Part shown: in pieces, positions 8,558 through 17,186 of the stretch | Layout of the letters: each line of letters starts with the position of its first letter | Position numbering within the stretch: position 1 is the first letter of the stretch | NCBI GenBank assembly: GCA_034505955.1 | Contig: JAPDQK010000014.1 | Coordinates: 44,157-108,156 of the forward strand | DNA: 64,000 nucleotides | Origin: Zhuqueibacter pondensis | Lineage (GTDB): Bacteria; Zhuqueibacterota; Zhuqueibacteria; Zhuqueibacterales; Zhuqueibacteraceae | Direction: 5' to 3' | The notes under the pieces: generated by a model | The model's input: only the letters and a program-made list of their open reading frames with translations | What the model was told of the DNA's origin: nothing | The model's database searches: none | Translations under genes and position numbers: made by a program

Positions 8558-9718
8558 ATGAAAGCGAAATTCATCTCCGTTCTTTTATTGCTTGGTTGTG
8601 TTCTGATGTTTGTCGAGCAAAGCCTCGCGATTCCGGCGTTTGCGCGCAAGTATGACATGTCGTGCAACGTGTGTCATTCTCCCATTCCCAAACTCAAACC
8701 TTATGGCGAGGATTTTGCCGGCGATGGCTTTCAACTTCCCGACAAGGAGCCGCCGCGCTATTATCGCGAAACCGGCGACGATCGCTTGCTCTTGATGCGT
8801 GAACTCCCCCTGGCGCTTCGCCTCGAAGGCTGGGTGCGTTATCAACCGCAAACAGCGAAACGATCCGACTTTCAATCACCGTATCTGCTGAAAATTCTTT
8901 CCGGTGGACAAATCGCGCGCAATGTTTCCTACTATTTTTACTTCTTTTTCTCAGAGCGCGGCGAAGTGGCTGGTATCGAAGATGCCTTTATCATGTTCAA
9001 CAAGCTGTTCCGTACCGAGCTGGATGTGTCATTGGGCCAGTTCCAAGTTTCCGATCCGCTCTTCAAACGGGAGCTTCGCCTCACTTTGGAAGATTACCAA
9101 ATCTACCGAACCCGGGTCGGCTATTCACGCATCAATCTGACGTATGATCGCGGTTTGATGCTGGCTTATACGCTTCCGACCAAAACAGATGTCGTGCTGG
9201 AAATCTTGAATGGCAACGGCATCGGCGGAGCTGATGCCAACCGCAATTTCGATTCTGATAAATACAAAAACGGATTTTTGCGGGTCTCCCAAGACGTCGG
9301 CAAGGCGCTTCGTCTCGGCGGCTTTGGATACTACGGCAAAGAGGAGCAACTCGCCAACGTCAATACGCTTTGGATGGCCGGGCCGGACTTGACGCTCTCG
9401 TTGGATCAGATCGAATTGAATGTGCAGTACCTCGAGCGGCGTGATGACGATCCATTTTTTGTTTCCGCCGACACCGAGACAAAAACCCGGGGTGCGTTTG
9501 CGGAACTGATCTACTCGCCGCAAGGTGACAAAAGCAACTGGTATGGTGCCTTGCTCTACAACTGGGTCGACTCGGATCAGAAGTCCTTGAATTATCAAAG
9601 CGCCACGGGCCATTTCAGCTATTTGGCAGCGCGGAACTTGCGCCTGGTCGGAGAATATACGTATGATTTCGAAAGAAAGGCGAATAAATTCAGCGTGGGT
9701 TTCGTGAGTGCGTTTTGA
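8558..9718 (+). CDS. Mono-heme cytochrome-porin, outer-membrane beta-barrel
   Basis: A signal peptide (residues ~1-26) is followed almost at once by one heme site (CNVCH, about residues 38-42) and then about 330 residues of alternating, aromatic-rich beta-strand sequence typical of an outer-membrane barrel. The start at 8558 places the signal peptide at the N-terminus and has a weak GAGAG upstream. Fusion of a heme-binding N-terminus to a barrel is the layout expected for a porin that lets electrons cross the outer membrane. With the preceding five-heme cytochrome it forms a plausible periplasm-to-surface conduit. The substrate or terminal acceptor cannot be read from sequence. Confidence 0.75.
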   Translation: MKAKFISVLLLLGCVLMFVEQSLAIPAFARKYDMSCNVCHSPIPKLKPYGEDFAGDGFQLPDKEPPRYYRETGDDRLLLMRELPLALRLEGWVRYQPQTAKRSDFQSPYLLKILSGGQIARNVSYYFYFFFSERGEVAGIEDAFIMFNKLFRTELDVSLGQFQVSDPLFKRELRLTLEDYQIYRTRVGYSRINLTYDRGLMLAYTLPTKTDVVLEILNGNGIGGADANRNFDSDKYKNGFLRVSQDVGKALRLGGFGYYGKEEQLANVNTLWMAGPDLTLSLDQIELNVQYLERRDDDPFFVSADTETKTRGAFAELIYSPQGDKSNWYGALLYNWVDSDQKSLNYQSATGHFSYLAARNLRLVGEYTYDFERKANKFSVGFVSAF

Positions 9719-9785
9719 AAGCGCAAGGATTTCTTTTATATCAGGTTTTACCATGGAAAATTACCACGGCCGCGAAAATTATAAA

Positions 9786-9859
9786 GGCAGAATAATAGTT
9801 CGGCGGAATGATTAAAAAATATTCCTACGGACGCAGTCTGTCAAATAATCATTCTGCCG
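9786..9859. repeat. GGCAGAA/TTCTGCC palindromic repeat, copy 1
   Basis: GGCAGAATAATAGTTCGGCGGAATGATT on the left pairs imperfectly with AATAATCATTCTGCCG on the right across a loop of about 30 bases. It belongs to the repeat family that is dense at 45-61 kb; this is the only copy outside that region. Confidence 0.7.
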
Positions 9860-9911
9860 CAGGGTTGCGGCCAAGGCCACGCGACGGAATAGCACACCCA
9901 ATTTATTTGTT

Positions 9912-9945
9912 AAAAGCTCCGTATGTTACGGGGCTTTTATTTTTC
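9912..9945 (+). terminator. Rho-independent terminator
   Basis: AAAAGCTCCGTA (9912-9923) and TACGGGGCTTTT (9927-9938) form a 12-bp stem with one G-T pair and a TGT loop, followed by ATTTTTCC. It lies after the cytochrome-porin gene and before the DUF5916 gene, so it would end the cytochrome transcript. Confidence 0.75.
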
Positions 9946-10145
9946 CTCAACCCATGCAAACCTTTTGACACCAATTGTTGTCAGAATAAATGTAGCGAAC
10001 ACTCAGCAACCTTTTTGAATTTTTTCCGTCTTTGGATAGAGCGCAGGCCGTCTCTACGGCGCAGCCTATTGGGTCACCGGGAGTAATCGATCACAATTCC
10101 ATGCCGTTGTTATTGTCGTCGAAAACCATCTTAGGGAGTTGTTCG

Positions 10146-12779
10146 ATGAAACCGAAAATGTTGTTACTACTGCTGTTGTCTTTCTTGACGGCAGCCTTGG
10201 CCGGTCAGCAACCGGTAAAGAAGACTTATATCACCAAACCAGTCAATCCCCATCCTCCCATCATCGACGGCCGTCTCGACGATCCGGTCTGGGAAAAAGT
10301 GGAGTGGGCCACAGGTTTTACCCAGCGCGAGCCGGACGACGGCGCCGCGCCCACTTTTCAAACCGCCTTCAAGATTCTCTACGACGAAAAAAATCTCTAC
10401 ATCGGTATCCGCGCCTACGATAACGAGCCGGACAAAATCGTCCGCCGTGTTACGCGCCGGGACGGCTTCGACGGCGACTGGTTAGAAATCAATATCGACA
10501 GTTATTTCGACCACCGCACCGGCTTTTCGTTCACCATCAACGCCGCCGGTGTCAAAGGCGATGAAGCCATCTCCAATGACGGCGAGAATTGGGACAGCAA
10601 CTGGAATCCGGTGTGGTTTGCCGAAGTTGGCGTCGACAATGAGGGTTGGGTTGCAGAAATGCGCATTCCGTTCAGCCAGCTCCGCTTTCCGGAAAAGGCG
10701 GAGCATGTGTGGGGCATTCAAATCCAGCGCCGGCTTTTTCGGAAAGAAGAGCGTTCAACCTGGCAACATATTCCCCGCACCGCGCCGGGCTGGGTGAGTT
10801 ACTTCGGTGAGCTGCACGGGTTGCAAGGCATTCATGCCTCGCAGCGTATCGAGATTTTGCCCTATTCAGTGAGCAGCTTGCGACGATTTGCCGAAGAGCC
10901 GGGCAATCCTTTCGCCACCGGCCAGCTCACCAAATTATCCGGCGGCTTGGACGCCAAAGTCGGCGTCACCAGCAACCTGACGATGGATGTGACGGTCAAT
11001 CCGGATTTCGGCCAGGTCGAGGCCGATCCCTCCGAGGTCAATCTCACGGCGTTTGAAACTTTCTTCGAGGAAAAACGGCCGTTTTTTATTGAAGGGCAAA
11101 ATATTTTGGATTATCGGATTATGGGCGGGGATGGCTCATTTTCAAACGACCGGCTGTTTTACTCGCGCCGCATCGGCCGGCCGCCGCAGCATTCCCCAGA
11201 ACTCAACGACGGTGAATATGCCAAAACTCCGGAAAGCGCCTCGATCGCGGCGGCAGTCAAATTAACCGGCAAGACGCCAAGCGGATTCTCGATCGGCATA
11301 TTGGATGCGGTCACGGACGAAGAAAAAGCGGAAATTGATTTCAACGGCCAGCGCCGCCAGCAAATCGCCGAGCCGCGCACGAATTATTTTGTCGGTCGTC
11401 TGCAAAAAGATTACAACAAAGGCGCAAGTGCTATCGGCAGCATCTTCACGGCGACGCATCGCGATCTTTCGGAATCTCATCTGAATTTTCTCAATCGCTC
11501 GGCGTACTCCGGCGGATTTGATTTCCGGCATCAGTGGAAGGACAAAACTTATTATCTCGATGTACGAACCGCTTTCAGCCATATTCGCGGTGAGCGCGAG
11601 GCCCTTTGGGAAGCGCAAACTTCATCGCGGCGTTATTACCAACGCCCGGATGCGAATTACGTGGAAGTTGATTCCTCGCGCACCTCGCTTTCCGGACATG
11701 GCGGTTACCTCAGTGTGGGACGAGGGGGCAACAGCCGTTTGGTATTTTCAATTGGCGGCATGTGGCGCTCGCCCGGTTTGGAGCTGAACGATCTGGGCTT
11801 TCTGCGACAGGCCGATCGCATCCTGCAATATGTGTGGTTCGGGTATCGCATCACCAACCCGGTCAGCATCTTTCGCCGCCTGAATGTCAACGTGAATCAA
11901 TGGGCGGGATGGAATTTCGGTGGTGAGAATGTATTTGCCGGCGGCAATATCAATGGCGGTGGGCAACTGAAAAATCATTGGTGGTTTTGGCTGGGTTTCG
12001 GTCGCGAGGGCAACGATCTTTCCACCACGGCGCTGCGCGGCGGACCGGCGATGCAATTTCCCAGCGCTTGGACAAATTGGTATAATCTCTCGACTGATGA
12101 GCGCAAAGCGTTACAATTTGGAATTGGCGGCTTCAACAGTTGGCCGGATGAAGGCGATTCGCGATACCACAATCTCCGCTTTTGGGTGACCTATCGTCCT
12201 CATAATGCCATGTCGATTCGGATCAATCCGTTTTTTGACGTTAACAAGGATGACTTGCAATATGTTACCACGACGGAGAATGGCACGGGAACTCGCTATC
12301 TCTTCGGACACCTCGACCAAAAAACGCTGGGCATTACTCTTCGACTCGATTACAGCGTGACGCCCAATCTCTCGATCCAGTATTACGGCCAGCCGTTTGT
12401 ATCGGCGGGAAAATATTCTGCATTCAAGCGCATCACGGCGCCGCGGGCTGCGCGCTATGAAGATCGCTTTCACACTTTCGCAGGCAATGAAATTCGCTAT
12501 GGCGCGGAGGATGCGGTTTTCTTCATCGATGAAAATGGGGATGGTACAACGGATTACTCTTTTGACCAACCGGATTTCAATTTCCGCCAGTTCCGCTCCA
12601 ATCTGGTGATTCGGTGGGAATACAGCCCCGGCTCGACTCTCTTTCTCGTGTGGTCACAAGGGCGAACCGGCTTTGATGGCGACGGTCATTTCTCTGCCCG
12701 CAATGATATGAAAGAGCTGTTCAACGTTTTCCCGGATAATGTTTTTCTGGTGAAGTTGAATCGGTGGTTTTCGTTGTAA
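10146..12779 (+). CDS. CBM9-like/DUF5916 outer-membrane protein
   Basis: Exported 877-residue protein. A signal peptide (residues ~1-20) is followed by a carbohydrate-binding-module-9-like domain (about 30-230) with I-I-D-G-x-L-D-D-P-V-W and N-L-Y-I-G-I-R-A. A long DUF5916 region with beta-barrel character extends to the C-terminus. GGGAG seven bases before the ATG at 10146 supports this start over the longer frame from 10032. DUF5916 proteins are common in FCB-group bacteria and their role is unsettled; binding or uptake of a saccharide or other polymer is the usual guess. It stands alone between a terminator and minus-strand genes. Confidence 0.85.
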   Translation: MKPKMLLLLLLSFLTAALAGQQPVKKTYITKPVNPHPPIIDGRLDDPVWEKVEWATGFTQREPDDGAAPTFQTAFKILYDEKNLYIGIRAYDNEPDKIVRRVTRRDGFDGDWLEINIDSYFDHRTGFSFTINAAGVKGDEAISNDGENWDSNWNPVWFAEVGVDNEGWVAEMRIPFSQLRFPEKAEHVWGIQIQRRLFRKEERSTWQHIPRTAPGWVSYFGELHGLQGIHASQRIEILPYSVSSLRRFAEEPGNPFATGQLTKLSGGLDAKVGVTSNLTMDVTVNPDFGQVEADPSEVNLTAFETFFEEKRPFFIEGQNILDYRIMGGDGSFSNDRLFYSRRIGRPPQHSPELNDGEYAKTPESASIAAAVKLTGKTPSGFSIGILDAVTDEEKAEIDFNGQRRQQIAEPRTNYFVGRLQKDYNKGASAIGSIFTATHRDLSESHLNFLNRSAYSGGFDFRHQWKDKTYYLDVRTAFSHIRGEREALWEAQTSSRRYYQRPDANYVEVDSSRTSLSGHGGYLSVGRGGNSRLVFSIGGMWRSPGLELNDLGFLRQADRILQYVWFGYRITNPVSIFRRLNVNVNQWAGWNFGGENVFAGGNINGGGQLKNHWWFWLGFGREGNDLSTTALRGGPAMQFPSAWTNWYNLSTDERKALQFGIGGFNSWPDEGDSRYHNLRFWVTYRPHNAMSIRINPFFDVNKDDLQYVTTTENGTGTRYLFGHLDQKTLGITLRLDYSVTPNLSIQYYGQPFVSAGKYSAFKRITAPRAARYEDRFHTFAGNEIRYGAEDAVFFIDENGDGTTDYSFDQPDFNFRQFRSNLVIRWEYSPGSTLFLVWSQGRTGFDGDGHFSARNDMKELFNVFPDNVFLVKLNRWFSL

Positions 12780-13075
12780 CTAGTGGTGACCTCCTTGAAG
12801 TTCAACTCATGGACTGCTCCGGTGTATTGGAGTGCTTACAGGTGTGCCCATCATTATTGGCAAAACGCTCAATTCTTTGTGTCGCCCACAGCAAGAGCGT
12901 AATTTAACCCGACACAGCGCGTCGAGATCCGCGTGCAGTTGATGATGATGCGCGACGCGCTGATGACCTTCATCATCGCCAATGATGTCGGCCAATATTT
13001 TGCAATTGATTTTCTGATCGTTTTGGTGGGAATCCTCTCGAACCTTTGGCGCATGATCCGAATATGAAGAGGCAC
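12780..13075. other. Intergenic region, nothing recognised (296 bp)
   Basis: Short overlapping minus-strand ORFs (12807-12995, 12869-13075) occur here, one with a His-rich stretch, but neither has a ribosome-binding site or a family pattern I recognise. It may be a decayed gene. The region separates convergent transcripts: DUF5916 on plus, the zinc-finger gene on minus. Confidence 0.3.
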
Positions 13076-13375
13076 TTACGGATCATCGTCATAGACCTCT
13101 CCTTCCGGCAGCTTCAAAAAATCCTGCCGCATTTCATCGTAGAAATCGCGGATGTATAAAACGGTGGCCTTGGTATTCTCACCAACTTTGGGGCATTCTT
13201 GCGATGGGTTGATGGCAATCTCACTTGCGGCCTCGTGTTGCAGATGCTTCTCGAATTCTCCCTTTTTCAAAAAGACACGATTACAGACTCGACAACGATA
13301 TTGCGTGCCGGTAAAGTGCTCGATCGCGAACGGCACGCCGCGATATTTGCGAAAACGGGCTTTGATTTTGGGCAT
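13076..13375 (-). CDS. Small protein with a C2H2-like zinc finger
   Basis: A 99-residue cytosolic protein with a compact C2H2-type pattern: C28-x2-C31-x12-H44-x2-H47, with F35 and F41 as possible core hydrophobics. The N-terminus is strongly basic (residues 1-13) and the C-terminus strongly acidic (from about residue 80). Classical eukaryotic fingers use three to five residues between the two His, so the two-residue gap is short. Bacterial C2H2 proteins exist (the Ros/MucR class) but do not look like this one. Nucleic-acid binding is inference. A palindromic repeat lies 33 bases upstream of its start. Confidence 0.6.
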   Translation of the reverse strand: MPKIKARFRKYRGVPFAIEHFTGTQYRCRVCNRVFLKKGEFEKHLQHEAASEIAINPSQECPKVGENTKATVLYIRDFYDEMRQDFLKLPEGEVYDDDP

Positions 13376-13407
13376 GGTTAGGATTCTATTTATTGAACAT
13401 GGATGAG

Positions 13408-13447
13408 ACGGATTGGGCGGCTACGCCCGTAGGGATTTTCACGGATT
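13408..13447. repeat. Repeat with CTACGCCCGTAG core
   Basis: The segment shares its core and both flanks with 39819-39857: ACGGATTG, then GGCTACGCCCGTAGGGATT, then CACGGAT. The core is palindromic. It lies between the zinc-finger gene and the DUF6062-like gene. Confidence 0.65.
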
Positions 13448-13555
13448 ATTTCTTCAGGCTTCGTGTGTTTGGTGGATTATTAATAAGATTGAATAGTGAC
13501 GGTTCCGTGTAAATCAGTTTCAGCGACCTCCTCAGTGGGCCATTTTTTGATCTGG

Positions 13556-14167
13556 TCATCCCAATCCCTCCCGACCAACCAACTTCTCGACGCCGCGCGT
13601 GAGGCTGCCGCGTTCGAGATCGTTGGCCAAAGAATAAGATTTGTCGGCGAGTCCTTGCAAGAGTGGCAACAGCCGCTCGCCGTTCTCTGTTTGTTTGCTC
13701 GTCAGAAAATTCCGCATTTCGACGGTGACCAAATCCGAAGTGAGAAGACGGTGGAAGTGCGGCAGGCAAATACCATCCGTTCGTTCATAGTGTTCACGTA
13801 TCTTGAGGTTTTCCAATTGCTCGATGAGTTGATGCAACAGCTCTTTGTCAACTTCGTTCAGTATCATACAAACTCGGCACGGTTCATCAAATGTCATCGT
13901 GTTGCTTTCGATGAGCCTTTTAAAAATTTTGTGGAGAAACGGCGCCGCCACACGAGGGCTCATCATGCGATACAGCCGCCAGAAGTGCAGGTTGCAGAAA
14001 CCGATGCGCCGCCCGGCCTTGACTTCGACGAGCGCGCTGCCTTCGCCGAGGCCTTGCAGCTCTGCCAACAGATCGAACTCAATTCGGCTTAAAGCATGGC
14101 AGACGAGGCAGCCGTAATAACGCAACGACTCCTCCAGCCAATTGTCGGGAATTCTGTTCATCGTCAC
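13556..14167 (-). CDS. DUF6062-like Cys/His protein, copy 1
   Basis: A 203-residue cytosolic protein with four metal-site-like pairs in order: C20xxC23, C58xxH61 (C-N-L-H), C97xxC100 and C134xxH137. The same order and spacing recur in the protein at 38755-39423, so the two are paralogues. I assign both to the DUF6062 type from memory of the CxxC/CNLH/CxxC/CxxHF pattern. The function is unknown; two zinc-ribbon-like sites or a redox role are possible. The gene lies downstream of lptB on the same strand, separated by a palindromic element. Confidence 0.6.
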   Translation of the reverse strand: MTMNRIPDNWLEESLRYYGCLVCHALSRIEFDLLAELQGLGEGSALVEVKAGRRIGFCNLHFWRLYRMMSPRVAAPFLHKIFKRLIESNTMTFDEPCRVCMILNEVDKELLHQLIEQLENLKIREHYERTDGICLPHFHRLLTSDLVTVEMRNFLTSKQTENGERLLPLLQGLADKSYSLANDLERGSLTRGVEKLVGREGLG

Positions 14168-14184
14168 TTGGGAAAATGTAAATC

Positions 14185-14255
14185 AAGGCAAAACCATTTT
14201 CTTAAAAGCTTTACTAGTTCTGCCCCCTACGGGCGCAGCCAAATGGTTTTGCCTT
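14185..14255. repeat. 71-bp palindromic element with 15-bp terminal inverted repeats
   Basis: AAGGCAAAACCATTT (14185-14199) is the exact reverse complement of 14241-14255, and the interior holds CCCTACGGGCGCAGCC, a variant of the CTACGGGCGTAG core. It lies between lptB and the DUF6062-like gene and is MITE-like in layout. Confidence 0.75.
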
Positions 14256-14264
14256 CATTGGAAA

Positions 14265-15074
14265 CTATCGGTTCAGCGAAAACTTCTCGCCGAGAAAAAA
14301 TTCGCGCGCTTGAGGATCGTTGCCAATGGTAAACGAATCCCCTTCGATTAAAATCTTGCCGTCGTAGATGATATAAGCGCGGTCGGTGATCGCCAGCGTC
14401 TCATGCACGTTGTGGTCGGTGATGAGAATGCCGATATTCTTTTGCTTCAGTCGCGCCACGATGTTTTGGATGTCTTCCACCGCAATCGGATCGATGCCGG
14501 CGAACGGTTCATCAAGTAACAAAAACGCCGGCTTGGTGACCAGCGCACGGGTGACTTCCACTCTCCGGCGCTCGCCGCCGGAGAGCTGACAAGCTTTGCT
14601 CTTGCGAATGCGGACGAGATTCAATTCTTCGAGAAGCTGCTCCAGCCGCTCTTGGCGTTGGTACCGAGTCAATGGCAGCGTCTCCAGAATGGCGAGTAAA
14701 TTCTCTTCGACCGTGAGCCCACGAAAGACGGAAGACTCCTGCGGCAGATAAGCCATTCCCAACCGGGCACGTTTGTACATCGGCCAGCGCGTGATGGTCT
14801 CGTCGTCAAAAATCACATCGCCGGCGCCGGCGCGGATCAGGCCGGTGAGCAAATAAAATGTCGTGGTCTTGCCGGCGCCGTTTGGGCCGAGCAGGCCGAC
14901 GATCTCGCCTTGTCGCAATGATAAGCTGACGCCATTCACCACATTACGGCCATTATATTTTTTCACCAACGCTTCGCCGCGCAAATAATGACGAGGCAAA
15001 AGCGGTTCAGCGACTTGCGATAACAATGTTTTATCTTTTGTCGCGGGCGGCCGCCGCAATATCTTGGAGAGCAT
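14265..15074 (-). CDS. lptB: LPS export ABC transporter ATP-binding protein LptB
   Basis: ATPase that powers lipopolysaccharide transport from the inner membrane with LptFGC. The Walker A (GPNGAGKTT), signature (LSGGERRR), Walker B (LLLDEPFAGIDP) and H-loop (ITDHN) motifs are all intact, and the Y-L-P-Q-E-x-S-V-F-R-x-L-T-V-E-x-N run is typical of LptB. The N-terminus is about 30 residues longer than usual; a TTG codon near residue 32 would give the standard length but has no clear Shine-Dalgarno sequence. The ATG at 15074 overlaps the upstream gene by 44 bases. No other lpt genes are next to it. Confidence 0.93.
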   Translation of the reverse strand: MLSKILRRPPATKDKTLLSQVAEPLLPRHYLRGEALVKKYNGRNVVNGVSLSLRQGEIVGLLGPNGAGKTTTFYLLTGLIRAGAGDVIFDDETITRWPMYKRARLGMAYLPQESSVFRGLTVEENLLAILETLPLTRYQRQERLEQLLEELNLVRIRKSKACQLSGGERRRVEVTRALVTKPAFLLLDEPFAGIDPIAVEDIQNIVARLKQKNIGILITDHNVHETLAITDRAYIIYDGKILIEGDSFTIGNDPQAREFFLGEKFSLNR

Positions 15075-15450
15075 CGATCAGATTTTGAACTTCCTTATCG
15101 AGTACCGGCTTTGCGGCTGCGGGCACTTCGCCATAGCCGCGCAGGGGTTCGGATTTGCAGTCTTCTAAAATTTCCCACAAGCTGGCGACGCCGACTTGAA
15201 TCGCCCACGTCGGATCTCTTTGACGCTTCTCCGGAAGCTTGAAGCGCAGGCGAAAACCTTTCACCTGTTGTTGGGCGATGGCAATTCTCCTGGTCAGCTC
15301 TTGGGTTTGCTCAGCGGGCAATCTTGACTGTGCCTCAGCCACAAGCCGGACAAATTCCTTCAAGGTGCGTTCAACATGCTGCAGCGCGGAAGCCAGCGCA
15401 CGGCGATGGTTGTCGTTGATTTCAAACGAAGCCATTTTCGTTGTTGGCAA
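15031..15450 (-). CDS. Hypothetical helical protein, 139 aa
   Basis: Not recognised. A soluble, helix-rich protein with heptad-like patterning in residues 10-70 (LQHVERTLKEFVRLV and following) and an Ala-rich C-terminus. There is no signal peptide or membrane segment. Its 3' end overlaps lptB by 44 bases, and it probably belongs to the minus-strand transcript running from the MFS gene to lptB. No family or function is assigned. Confidence 0.6.
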   Translation of the reverse strand: MPTTKMASFEINDNHRRALASALQHVERTLKEFVRLVAEAQSRLPAEQTQELTRRIAIAQQQVKGFRLRFKLPEKRQRDPTWAIQVGVASLWEILEDCKSEPLRGYGEVPAAAKPVLDKEVQNLIDALQDIAAAARDKR

Positions 15451-15499
15451 ATTTAGTGGCCGGACGCTATTTCAGCAACAACCGTCCGGATGGGGAAAT

Positions 15500-15868
15500 T
15501 TATTTTTCCATCAGCTTGTACAACAAACGACTGTTGGCCTGCGCGAGCAACACCTGCCATTCCTGCTCTGGCGCACCACAATCACGCGCCGCGCGGAGCA
15601 GCGTTGCCAAAAATTGGAAGTCCGGAGGGTGTTCCTGCAATTCTTCTCGGGCGCGCGCCAGCAGCGGCTCCATCGCCGGACGGTATCGCAACTCGCCGAG
15701 AATTTCAGCCGCCAAGAGTCGGTTCTCCGGCACGGGATGATGCAACGCGCCGATCAAGCGCTCGGGATAACTGCGCATCTCGGCGGCTGCCAAATCGCAC
15801 CCGCAAAAGGGGCAAATTTTTGCGTCGGCAGGAATGATTCTCCAGCAGCCGGGGCAAAAATAAGTCAT
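15500..15868 (-). CDS. Zinc-ribbon protein with HEAT-like helices
   Basis: A 122-residue protein. The N-terminus is a double-zinc-ribbon-type pair, C5xxC8 and C19xxC22, followed by helical repeats that read like a short HEAT segment (A-A-E-I-L-G-E-L-R-Y-R-P-A-M-E-P-L-L). Such proteins often bind partners rather than catalyse reactions. It ends five bases from the enolase gene, with both genes on the minus strand, so co-transcription is likely. The role is unknown. Confidence 0.65.
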   Translation of the reverse strand: MTYFCPGCWRIIPADAKICPFCGCDLAAAEMRSYPERLIGALHHPVPENRLLAAEILGELRYRPAMEPLLARAREELQEHPPDFQFLATLLRAARDCGAPEQEWQVLLAQANSRLLYKLMEK

Positions 15869-15873
15869 TTGTT

Positions 15874-17157
15874 TTAGGCGTTTTTGAAAGCGCTCAATCC
15901 GGCAAATTTGGCGCGCGCACCCAAATCTTCTTCAATTCGCAGAAGCTGATTGTATTTGGCGATGCGCTCGCTGCGGCAGGCGGAGCCGGTTTTCAAATGG
16001 CCGGCACCGACCGCCACGGTCAAATCCGCCAACGTCGTATCTTCGGTTTCGCCGGAACGATGGGAGACAAAACAGTTGTAATTCGCGCGGCGCGCCAACT
16101 CGATGGTTTCCAAAGTTTCCGTGATGGTGCCGATTTGATTCATCTTGATCAAAATTGAATTGGCCACGCCCTGCTCGATGCCCTGCGCCAAAATACGTGG
16201 ATTGGTGCAGAACAAATCATCGCCGACCAGCTCGATCTTGTTTCCCAATTCGGCGGTGAGCATCTTCCAACCTTCCCAGTCATTCTCGGCCATGCCGTCT
16301 TCGAGCAAAACGATGGGATATTGGCGCACCCAGTCGCTCCACAGCTTGACCATTTCGTCCGGACGTTTTTTGGCACGATCGGATTTGAAATAAACGTAGC
16401 TGCCGCTCTCCCACATTTCGCTGGCTGCCGGATCGAGGCAAAGCGAAATGTCTTTTCCCGGCGTGTAACCGGCGACGTTGATCGCGCTGAGAATGAATTC
16501 AACGGCCTCCACATTGCTCTTCAAATTCGGCGCAAAACCGCCTTCGTCGCCGACGCCAGTATTGTAGCCGATTTTGTTGAGAATGCCTTTCAACGCATGA
16601 AACACTTCGACGCCCATGCGCAGGGCTTCGGCAAAATTGGCAGCGCCATGAGGAGCGATCATGAATTCTTGAAAATCGACGTTGTTGTCCGCATGCTTGC
16701 CGCCGTTCAAGATATTCATGCACGGCACCGGCATGATATGGGCATCGGCACCGCCCAAATATTTGTAGAGCGGCAATCCGATTGCATTGGCCGCCGCATG
16801 CGCCGCAGCCATTGACACGGACAGAATCGCATTGGCGCCCAATTTTCCCTTGTTCTGCGTGCCGTCCAATTCGATCATCGTGCGATCAATCAGGTGTTGA
16901 GCACAAACATCCAAACCGGCGAGTTTGGGCGCAATGATCGTATTGACATTCTTGACGGCTTTCAACACACCCTTGCCATTGTAGCGTTTTTTATCGCCAT
17001 CGCGCAATTCCACCGCTTCGCGCTCACCGGTGGAGGCGCCGGAAGGAACAATGGCGCGGCCGGTAACGCCGTTTTCCAAAACGACGGTTGCTTCGACGGT
17101 GGGATTACCGCGTGAATCCAGCACTTCGCGTGCTTTAACAATAGAAATCGTTCTCAT
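15874..17157 (-). CDS. eno: Enolase
   Basis: Glycolytic enzyme interconverting 2-phosphoglycerate and phosphoenolpyruvate; Mg-dependent and cytosolic. Signature stretches are present: REVLDSRGNPT near the start, G-G-K-H-A-D-N-N-V-D-F-Q-E-F-M, the metal-binding GDDLF segment, L-I-K-M-N-Q-I-G-T, and SHRSGETED followed by T-L-A-D-L-T-V-A. The start at 17157 is chosen because AAGGAG stands eight bases upstream; an extension to 17190 is unlikely. It has 427 residues, a normal length. The phosphoesterase gene lies 29 bases upstream. Confidence 0.97.
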   Translation of the reverse strand: MRTISIVKAREVLDSRGNPTVEATVVLENGVTGRAIVPSGASTGEREAVELRDGDKKRYNGKGVLKAVKNVNTIIAPKLAGLDVCAQHLIDRTMIELDGTQNKGKLGANAILSVSMAAAHAAANAIGLPLYKYLGGADAHIMPVPCMNILNGGKHADNNVDFQEFMIAPHGAANFAEALRMGVEVFHALKGILNKIGYNTGVGDEGGFAPNLKSNVEAVEFILSAINVAGYTPGKDISLCLDPAASEMWESGSYVYFKSDRAKKRPDEMVKLWSDWVRQYPIVLLEDGMAENDWEGWKMLTAELGNKIELVGDDLFCTNPRILAQGIEQGVANSILIKMNQIGTITETLETIELARRANYNCFVSHRSGETEDTTLADLTVAVGAGHLKTGSACRSERIAKYNQLLRIEEDLGARAKFAGLSAFKNA

Positions 17158-17186
17158 CGTGTCAACTCCTTTTGCAGTTTCGTTCA

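Noticed and set aside
12807..13075. Short His-rich minus-strand ORFs downstream of DUF5916
   Set aside because: Two overlapping frames, neither with a start signal or recognisable family; at most a decayed remnant.
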